Shown here in pieces: positions 6,321-11,016 of a DNA stretch of 11,016 bases. The stretch is from CAZDSS01 sp964508185. GTDB lineage: Bacteria > Pseudomonadota > Alphaproteobacteria > Sphingomonadales > Govanellaceae. Every line of letters starts with the position of its first letter. Position 1 is the stretch's first letter. The stretch covers positions 1-11,016 of the forward strand of contig CAZDSS010000085.1 in assembly GCA_964508185.1 (NCBI GenBank), given 5' to 3'. The notes below the pieces were generated by a model that was given only the letters and a program-made list of their open reading frames with translations, did no database searches and was not told where the DNA came from. Both the position numbers and the translations under genes were made by a program.

Positions 6321-6349
6321 GCTAGCACAGGCACCCGCCCGGGGGCCAA
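6321..6349 (-). promoter_or_regulatory. Candidate aminotransferase promoter
   Basis: Leftward TTGGCC (6349-6344), 17 bases, GCTAGC (6326-6321). The -10 box resembles the GCTA-type box described for Caulobacter housekeeping promoters. The leader would be about 34 bases. Moderate to weak. Confidence 0.35.
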
Positions 6350-6388
6350 GGGGTAAAGTTTCAACCCGGATGGATTAAAAGCGTTCAA

Positions 6389-6405
6389 TGCCTATTTACT
6401 AGGCA
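6389..6405. promoter_or_regulatory. Probable NtrC-type enhancer site upstream of glnB
   Basis: TGCCTA-TTTAC-TAGGCA is a perfect 17-bp inverted repeat of the form TGC-N11-GCA, the spacing of known NtrC sites. Its centre (6397) is about 109 bp upstream of the start predicted from the sigma-54 promoter, the usual distance for NtrC enhancers. A weaker half-matching element, TGC-N11-GGC, follows at 6424-6440. The inner bases differ from the enteric TGCACCA arm, so the assignment rests on spacing and position. Confidence 0.55.
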
Positions 6406-6479
6406 CACAAAGACTATAAATTGTGCACGCCGATAAGGGCTGTCTGTGAAAAAGCCGGGATTCGGGTGCTTTTCGAGTT

Positions 6480-6495
6480 TGGCACGACCTGTGCT
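6480..6495 (+). promoter_or_regulatory. Sigma-54 (RpoN) promoter of glnBA
   Basis: TGGCACG-ACCT-GTGCT matches the sigma-54 consensus TGGCACG-N4-TTGCW at every fixed position except one (G for T), with GG at -25/-24 and GC at -13/-12 in exact spacing. Predicted transcription start is near 6506, giving a leader of about 55 bases before glnB. Such promoters need an activator ATPase, here most likely NtrC. Confidence 0.85.
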
Positions 6496-6560
6496 TTATG
6501 TTGTGCGTCCGCTTATCGGGTAATTTCACGTAAAGAGCCGCGATTTAACAGAGACAAGAG

Positions 6561-6899
6561 ATGAAGAAGATCGAAGCCATCATCAAGCCGTTCAAACTGG
6601 ACGAGGTGAAGGAAGCCTTGCATGAAGTGGGGCTGTCCGGTATCACCGTTACGGAAGCCAAGGGGTTCGGGCGCCAGAAAGGGCATACCGAACTGTATCG
6701 CGGCGCGGAATATGTGGTGGACTTCCTCCCCAAAGTGAAGATCGAGATCGTTCTTCCCGATCGTCTGCTTGATCGCGCCGTCGAGGCCATCCAGCAGGCT
6801 GCCCGCACCGGGCGGATCGGCGATGGCAAGATCTTCGTCAGCACGGTGGATGAAGTTATCCGTATCCGGACCGGCGAAACCGGGGAGGACGCCGTCTAA
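6561..6899 (+). CDS. glnB: Nitrogen regulatory protein PII
   Basis: PII is a trimeric cytoplasmic sensor of ATP/ADP, 2-oxoglutarate and, through uridylylation by GlnD, glutamine status. It controls the adenylyltransferase GlnE and the NtrB kinase. The 112-residue product has the exact family length. The T-loop carries Tyr51 in GAEYVVD, the uridylylation site, and Tyr46. The nucleotide-binding segment TGRIGDGKIFV lies at 83-93. Linkage to glnA 86 bp downstream favours GlnB over the GlnK paralogue, which usually sits beside amtB. The start is fixed by the universal MKKIEAIIKPF opening; the ribosome-binding site (GAGACAAGAG) is weak. It is expressed from a sigma-54 promoter with an upstream NtrC-like site, so induction under nitrogen limitation is expected. 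Confidence 0.98.
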   Translation: MKKIEAIIKPFKLDEVKEALHEVGLSGITVTEAKGFGRQKGHTELYRGAEYVVDFLPKVKIEIVLPDRLLDRAVEAIQQAARTGRIGDGKIFVSTVDEVIRIRTGETGEDAV

Positions 6900-6985
6900 G
6901 GCCTCTCCCCCGCCCAACAACTTTCTGGCGAGCTCCGAAGGGGGCAAGCTCCTTTTGCAACCCCGCACAGACAGCAAGGACCACA

Positions 6986-8395
6986 ATGTCTACCGTTGAC
7001 GACGTACTCAAACAGTTCCGGGACAAGGAAATCGCATATCTGGACCTCCGCTTCACCGACCCGCGCGGCAAGTGGCAGCATCTCTCGCTCGACGCTTCGG
7101 TCGTCAATGAGGACCTGTTCGAGGAAGGCATCCTGTTCGATGGCTCCTCCATCGCCGGCTGGAAGGCGATCAACGAGTCGGACATGCTGCTCCGCCCCGA
7201 CGCCTCGAGCTTCACGATCGACCCGTTCATGGCCCAGCCCACGGCGGTGGTGATCTGCGACGTTGTCGAGCCGTCGACCGGTGAAGGCTACGGCCGCGAC
7301 CCGCGCACCGTCGCCCGCCGCGCCGAAGCCTATCTGAAGTATTCCGGCATCGGCGACACCGCCTATTTCGGTCCCGAGCCCGAATTCTTCCTGTTCGACG
7401 ACGTCCGCTTCAACGTCGGCTACAACGGCGCGTCCTACTCCTTCGACGACATCGAAGGCCCCTACAACTCGGCCCGCGCCTACGAACAGGGCAACATGGG
7501 TCACCGCCCGAAGGTCAAGGGCGGCTACTTCCCGGTCGCGCCCGTCGACTCCTGCCAGGACATCCGCAGCGAAATGGTGCAGGTCGCCCGCAGCATGGGC
7601 CTGCCCATGGACAAGCATCACCACGAAGTGGCCGCGTCCCAGCATGAGCTCGGCCTGATGTTCGGCACCCTCGTGCAGACCGCCGACCGCGTCCAGATCT
7701 ACAAGTACGTGGTGCACCAGGTCGCCCATGCCTACGGCAAGACCGCGACCTTCATGCCGAAGCCCGTGGCCCAGGACAACGGCTCGGGCATGCATGTCCA
7801 CCAGTCCATCTGGAAGGACGGCAAGCCGCTCTTCGCCGGCTCCGGCTATGCTGACCTGTCGGACACCGCCCTCTACTACATCGGCGGCATCATCAAGCAC
7901 GCCAAGGCGATCAACGCCTTCACCAACCCGACCACCAACAGCTACAAGCGTCTGGTGCCGGGCTTCGAGGCGCCGGTGCTGCTCGCCTACTCGGCGCGCA
8001 ACCGCTCGGCGTCCTGCCGCATCCCCTTCGCGTCGAGCCCCAAGGCGAAGCGCGTCGAGGTGCGCTTCCCCGACCCGGCGGCCAACCCCTATCTCGGCTT
8101 CGCGGCCATGCTGATGGCCGGTCTCGACGGCATCGAGAACCGCATCCATCCCGGCGACGCCATGGACAAGGACCTCTACGCCCTTCCGCCGGAAGAGCTG
8201 AAGAATGTCCCGACCGTCTCCGGCTCGCTGCGTGAGGCCCTGCGCTCCCTCGAGGAAGACAACGAATTCCTCAAGAAGGGTGGCGTCTTCACCGACGACC
8301 AGATCGAAGCCTATATCGATCTCAAGCGGGAAGAGCTGCTGGCCTACGAGATGACGCCCCATCCCATCGAGTTCCAGCTCTACTACTCCTGCTGA
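6986..8395 (+). CDS. glnA: Type I glutamine synthetase
   Basis: Glutamine synthetase makes glutamine from glutamate, ammonia and ATP and is the entry point of ammonium assimilation; GSI forms a cytoplasmic dodecamer. The 469-residue product is full length. Visible motifs are FDGSSIAGW (51-59), metal ligands Glu131 and Glu133 in FGPEPEFF, the ATP-binding signature KPVAQDNGSGMHVHQS (259-274) with His271, the flap residue Glu328 in PGFEAP, and Arg360 near VEVRFPDP. Tyr398 in KDLYALPPEE is the adenylylation site of the beta subtype, so activity should be switched by GlnE under PII control. AAGGA five bases before the ATG is a good ribosome-binding site. It follows glnB by 86 bp, probably one operon, and ends at a strong terminator. 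The C-terminus is YYSC where many relatives have YYSV, a harmless-looking variation. Confidence 0.99.
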   Translation: MSTVDDVLKQFRDKEIAYLDLRFTDPRGKWQHLSLDASVVNEDLFEEGILFDGSSIAGWKAINESDMLLRPDASSFTIDPFMAQPTAVVICDVVEPSTGEGYGRDPRTVARRAEAYLKYSGIGDTAYFGPEPEFFLFDDVRFNVGYNGASYSFDDIEGPYNSARAYEQGNMGHRPKVKGGYFPVAPVDSCQDIRSEMVQVARSMGLPMDKHHHEVAASQHELGLMFGTLVQTADRVQIYKYVVHQVAHAYGKTATFMPKPVAQDNGSGMHVHQSIWKDGKPLFAGSGYADLSDTALYYIGGIIKHAKAINAFTNPTTNSYKRLVPGFEAPVLLAYSARNRSASCRIPFASSPKAKRVEVRFPDPAANPYLGFAAMLMAGLDGIENRIHPGDAMDKDLYALPPEELKNVPTVSGSLREALRSLEEDNEFLKKGGVFTDDQIEAYIDLKREELLAYEMTPHPIEFQLYYSC

Positions 8396-8431
8396 TCGGC
8401 CGACCTTCGGCAGACAGAACATGTCCGGCAG

Positions 8432-8469
8432 CCGCACGCCTTGCAACAAGGCGTGCGGTTTGCTTTATA
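8432..8469 (+). terminator. Rho-independent terminator of glnBA
   Basis: A perfect 12-bp stem, CCGCACGCCTTG (8432-8443) and CAAGGCGTGCGG (8447-8458), with loop CAA, is followed by TTTGCTTT. It lies 36 bp beyond the glnA stop. The strongest intrinsic terminator in the window. Confidence 0.9.
8441..8469 (+). promoter_or_regulatory. Possible promoter for the small membrane protein, overlapping the terminator
   Basis: TTGCAA (8441-8446), 17 bases, TTTATA (8464-8469). The boxes are partial matches and lie within the glnA terminator hairpin. Some promoter is needed here if termination is efficient, since the next gene starts at 8509. Confidence 0.25.
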
Positions 8470-8508
8470 GGGAGCCGGACGGAAAGACAGAACGAAGGGC
8501 GGCGCTCC

Positions 8509-8721
8509 ATGGACATCACCGTCACGACCACGATCCTCGTCACCGCTTTCGTGATCACGGCGGCGGCCAACTACATGTCGCGGCGGCCGGTCAATCCCGA
8601 CCGCATCTGGCCGATCCCCTACAACGGCATCCAGTTCGTGGGCATCCTGGTGATCGTCCTCATGCTCGCCCACATGGTGACGCTGCTCAGCGGCAAGCCT
8701 TTCACGGGGCGGATGGGCTGA
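8509..8721 (+). CDS. Small two-helix membrane protein of unknown function (70 aa)
   Basis: I do not recognise a named family. The 70-residue product has two clear hydrophobic segments, about residues 4-21 (ITVTTTILVTAFVITAAA) and 41-60 (IQFVGILVIVLMLAHMVTLL), joined by a loop SRRPVNPDRIWPIPYNG containing three arginines. By the positive-inside rule the loop should face the cytoplasm, with both ends outside. A short tail SGKPFTGRMG follows. There is no signal-peptidase or lipobox motif. The frame uses G/C-ending codons like its neighbours, supporting a real gene. The upstream GAAGGG is about 11 bases from the ATG, so the ribosome-binding site is mediocre. It sits alone between the glnA terminator and the next gene. 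Proteins of this pattern may be conserved in the Hyphomicrobiales; that is memory, not a search. Confidence 0.75.
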   Translation: MDITVTTTILVTAFVITAAANYMSRRPVNPDRIWPIPYNGIQFVGILVIVLMLAHMVTLLSGKPFTGRMG

Positions 8722-8730
8722 CGGAAACCG

Positions 8731-8759
8731 TTGCGCGACGCCGCGCGGCGGCACAGAAT
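8731..8759 (+). promoter_or_regulatory. Candidate promoter for the 183-residue protein gene
   Basis: TTGCGC (8731-8736), 17 bases, CAGAAT (8754-8759). The spacer contains the perfect 12-bp palindrome CGCCGCGCGGCG (8739-8750). Partial box matches; the palindrome may be chance in GC-rich DNA. Confidence 0.3.
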
Positions 8760-8818
8760 GTAAGGCTCGCGGGAGGGGCCCACAGATCTCCGACAGAGAG
8801 ACCGGTCATTTGAGGCAT

Positions 8819-9370
8819 ATGGCACGAAGCAGGGAGGACGGCAGCCGGCAGGCCGTGGACGGGCAGCTTGCGGCCCGGGAAGACTGGCGCGCGCGCCTCG
8901 AGAATACCAACATCAATCCCGAAACCCTGCTTGCGACCGACTATCTCAACCACTTCAACGAAGTGGTGATGCTCCTCGACCTCGTCGCGGAAATGCCCGA
9001 CTGCCGCGCGGATCTCGCGGAATGGCGGCCCTGCACCTATCCGGAGCATTTCCGCCAGAGCGGCTTCGCCTACAGCGATCTGGCGATCGCCGCCTGGGAG
9101 CATGTGACGCCTGACCGGCGGCAGGCTTTCGACGCCGTGATCGACCGGCTGAACGCCGCAATCCTCCACATCGTCGCCCGCATCATGGCGGACGAGGCCG
9201 ACGCCGCCGAGATTGCGGCCGCATCCCAAGGCCTCCACGAGCTTCTGGAAGAGGCGCGCGGCCTCATCAACGGCACCGCCACCCTCGCGCCGCTTGCTCC
9301 CCGCGGCGACGCGCCCGCGGCCGAGGCTCCGAGCCTGCGGCAGGACGACATCGACGACCTGTTCGGTTGA
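8819..9370 (+). CDS. Conserved-looking protein of unknown function ending in a QDDIDDLFG peptide
   Basis: No named family is recognised. From the ATG at 8819 the product has 183 residues, is soluble (no signal peptide or membrane segment) and looks mostly helical. After a charged N-terminus comes TLLATDYLNHFNEVVMLLDL (about 36-55), then CTYPEHF, DLAIAAWEHV and a second amphipathic helix DAVIDRLNAAILHIVARI (about 105-122). A helix up to about residue 150 leads into an Ala/Pro linker and the C-terminal peptide SLRQDDIDDLFG, which resembles the SQAEIDALL element at the start of FliM. The ATG has GAGG only three bases upstream; a TTG at 8810 with GAGAG nine bases before it is an alternative adding three residues. 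G/C third-position codons support a real gene. It precedes parE by 76 bp in the same direction and may be co-transcribed. Function unknown. Confidence 0.8.
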   Translation: MARSREDGSRQAVDGQLAAREDWRARLENTNINPETLLATDYLNHFNEVVMLLDLVAEMPDCRADLAEWRPCTYPEHFRQSGFAYSDLAIAAWEHVTPDRRQAFDAVIDRLNAAILHIVARIMADEADAAEIAAASQGLHELLEEARGLINGTATLAPLAPRGDAPAAEAPSLRQDDIDDLFG

Positions 9371-9446
9371 CAGCCGCATTTGCCTGCCCGCATAAACTTC
9401 CGGTGCCGCCCGTCCGGCATCTGCGCTTCTGTGAGTAGTGAACGAC

Positions 9447-11016
9447 ATGGCTGACCTCTTCGAATCCAGCGGAACCACATCGTCCGAATACTCGGCCAAG
9501 GACATCGAGGTCCTCGAGGGGCTGGAGCCGGTGCGGCGCCGGCCGGGCATGTATATCGGCGGCACCGACGAGCGCGCCTATCATCACCTCGCCGCCGAGA
9601 TTCTGGACAACGCCATGGACGAGGCGGTGGCGGGTCACGCCAACGTCATCGAGATGGAGCTGCTGGCGGACGGGTCGCTGGCGATCACCGACAACGGCCG
9701 CGGCATTCCCATCGACCCCCATCCCAAATACAAGGACAAGTCGGCGCTCGAGGTCATCATGACCAGCCTCCATTCGGGCGGCAAGTTCGGCTCGGGCGCC
9801 TACAAGACCTCGGGCGGCCTCCATGGCGTCGGCATCTCGGTGGTGAACGCCCTTTCCGCCTGGGTCAAGGTTGAGGTCGCCCGCGACCGCCAGGTTTACG
9901 CCCAGACCTATTCCCGCGGCCATGCGACGAGCCCGCTCGAACTCCAGGGGGCGACCCAGAACCGGCGGGGCACCCGCGTCCATTTCCTGCCCGACAGCGA
10001 GATCTTCGGCACGCAGCTGAGCTTCAAGCCCGCCCGGCTCTACCGCATGGCGCGGTCGAAGGCCTATCTGTTCCGCGGCGTCGAGATCCGCTGGCGCTGC
10101 GCGCCGGAGCTCATCCGCCCGGGCGACGACACGCCCCAGGAAGCGGTCCTTCATTTTCCGGGGGGGCTCACCGATTTCCTGAAGGACAATCTCAACGGCA
10201 CCGACAGCGTCACCGACGAGATCTTCGAGGGGCGCGTGCCGCTTGCCGACGACATGGGCCGCGTGGAATGGGCGGTGGCCTGGCCCGCCTTCGGCGACGG
10301 CTTTACCCATTCCTACTGCAACACCGTGCCCACACCCGAGGGCGGCACCCACGAGCAGGGCTTCCGCAGCGCATTGAGCCGCGGCCTTCGCGCCTATGGC
10401 GAGCTCGTCGGCAACAAGCGGGCCAAGGACATCACGGCGGAGGACGTGCTCGGCCGCGCCGCCATGCTGTTGTCCCTCTTCATCCGCGACCCGCAGTTCC
10501 AGGGCCAGACCAAGGAGAAGCTTGCGTCACCCGAGGCAGCGCGGCTCGTCGAAGCGGCCGTGCGCGACCATTTCGACCATTGGCTGTCGGGCAATCCGGC
10601 CATGGCCAACGAGCTGCTCGACTGGGTGCTGGAGCGGGTCGAGGAACGCCTGCGCCGCCGTCAGGAGCGCGAGGTGCAGCGCAAGACGGCCACCAACCGC
10701 CGCCGCCTGCGCCTGCCCGGAAAGCTCGCCGACTGCACGGCCGAAGGCCCGGCGGGGACCGAGCTTTTCATCGTCGAAGGGGATTCGGCCGGCGGCTCCG
10801 CCAAGCAGGCGCGCGACCGCAAGACCCAGGCCATCCTGCCCATCCGCGGCAAGATCCTGAACGTGGCGAGCGCGGGCGCGGACAAGATCGGCGCCAACCA
10901 GGAAATCGCCGACATCGCCCTCGCCCTCGGCTGCGGCGTGCGCGACAAGTTCCGGGCCGAGGACCTGCGCTACGAGAAGGTCATCATCATGACCGACGCC
11001 GACGTGGACGGCGCCC
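9447..11016 (+). CDS. parE: DNA topoisomerase IV subunit B (partial, cut by the window end)
   Basis: ParE is the ATPase subunit of topoisomerase IV, which with ParC unlinks daughter chromosomes. Of roughly 680 residues expected, the first 523 are present. The GHKL ATPase domain shows YSAKDIEVLEGLEPVRRRPGMYIGG, Glu51 and Asn55 in EILDNAMDEA (catalytic base and Mg ligand), TDNGRGI at 81-87 and GGKFGSGAYKTSGGLHGVG at 111-129. The transducer domain includes the QTKEKL loop, whose lysine contacts ATP. The Toprim domain begins with EGDSAGG (Glu444) and reaches DADVDG (517-522) just before the cut. I call ParE rather than GyrB from the short N-terminus MADLFE, the GGTDERAYHHL wording and the IRGKILNV segment. 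The start at 9447 is the natural family start, though its ribosome-binding site is poor. Confidence 0.93.
   Translation, partial: MADLFESSGTTSSEYSAKDIEVLEGLEPVRRRPGMYIGGTDERAYHHLAAEILDNAMDEAVAGHANVIEMELLADGSLAITDNGRGIPIDPHPKYKDKSALEVIMTSLHSGGKFGSGAYKTSGGLHGVGISVVNALSAWVKVEVARDRQVYAQTYSRGHATSPLELQGATQNRRGTRVHFLPDSEIFGTQLSFKPARLYRMARSKAYLFRGVEIRWRCAPELIRPGDDTPQEAVLHFPGGLTDFLKDNLNGTDSVTDEIFEGRVPLADDMGRVEWAVAWPAFGDGFTHSYCNTVPTPEGGTHEQGFRSALSRGLRAYGELVGNKRAKDITAEDVLGRAAMLLSLFIRDPQFQGQTKEKLASPEAARLVEAAVRDHFDHWLSGNPAMANELLDWVLERVEERLRRRQEREVQRKTATNRRRLRLPGKLADCTAEGPAGTELFIVEGDSAGGSAKQARDRKTQAILPIRGKILNVASAGADKIGANQEIADIALALGCGVRDKFRAEDLRYEKVIIMTDADVDGA

Noticed and set aside
6455..6474. AAAAGC ... 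GCTTTT dyad just upstream of the sigma-54 promoter, considered as an IHF site or terminator
   Set aside because: It does not match the IHF consensus and the stem is weak; probably chance.
6930..6960. Possible attenuator hairpin between glnB and glnA (GAGCT ... AGCTC followed by CTTTT)
   Set aside because: Only a 5-bp stem with a 12-base loop; too weak to call, and the two genes are expected to be co-transcribed.
6896..8449. A 517-codon minus-strand frame opposite glnA
   Set aside because: Antisense shadow of glnA, extending through the terminator hairpin; no ribosome-binding site or family resemblance.
9267..10352. A 361-codon minus-strand frame opposite parE
   Set aside because: Antisense shadow; the plus frame is a full ParE N-terminal region.

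Overview
This window looks like an ordinary chromosomal housekeeping segment from a GC-rich alphaproteobacterium, most likely a member of the Hyphomicrobiales. I base this on the strong G/C preference at third codon positions, the protein sequences of ClpP, ClpX, trigger factor, PII, glutamine synthetase and ParE, and the promoter style (TTGACG-type -35 boxes, GCTA-type -10 boxes and a sigma-54 promoter ahead of glnB). Placement below class level is my inference from memory of related proteins; no search was run.

Layout. Positions 1-6280 are read leftward. In transcription order from the right they are: a class I/II PLP-dependent aminotransferase (6280-5084), tRNA-His(GUG) (5040-4963), the bifunctional NAD(P)H-hydrate repair enzyme Nnr (4818-3310), tRNA-Leu(UAG) (3113-3029), trigger factor tig (2845-1256), clpP (1107-469) and the start of clpX (170 to beyond base 1). 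tig-clpP-clpX is a classic protein quality-control cluster: a ribosome-bound chaperone, then the peptidase and the unfoldase of ClpXP. From 6561 onward genes are read rightward: glnB (PII signal protein), glnA (type I glutamine synthetase), a strong intrinsic terminator, a 70-residue membrane protein, a conserved-looking protein of unknown function, and parE (topoisomerase IV subunit B), cut off by the window end inside its Toprim domain.

The divergent gap between the aminotransferase and glnB (6281-6560) holds the clearest regulation: a near-consensus sigma-54 promoter at 6480-6495 and, about 109 bp upstream of the predicted start site, a perfect inverted repeat of the TGC-N11-GCA form expected for NtrC. 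This predicts that glnBA is induced under nitrogen limitation, with PII then acting on glutamine synthetase through the usual uridylylation/adenylylation cascade.

I found no mobile element, CRISPR array, toxin-antitoxin pair, phage gene or defence system, and I do not think the window contains a new multi-gene system. The points most worth a second look are a histidine-rich insertion in trigger factor, the glnBA control region, two poorly known small proteins between glnA and parE (one ending in a FliM-like QDDIDDLFG peptide), a candidate short ORF with an ideal ribosome-binding site whose stop overlaps the clpX start, and several inverted repeats in the clp-tig region.
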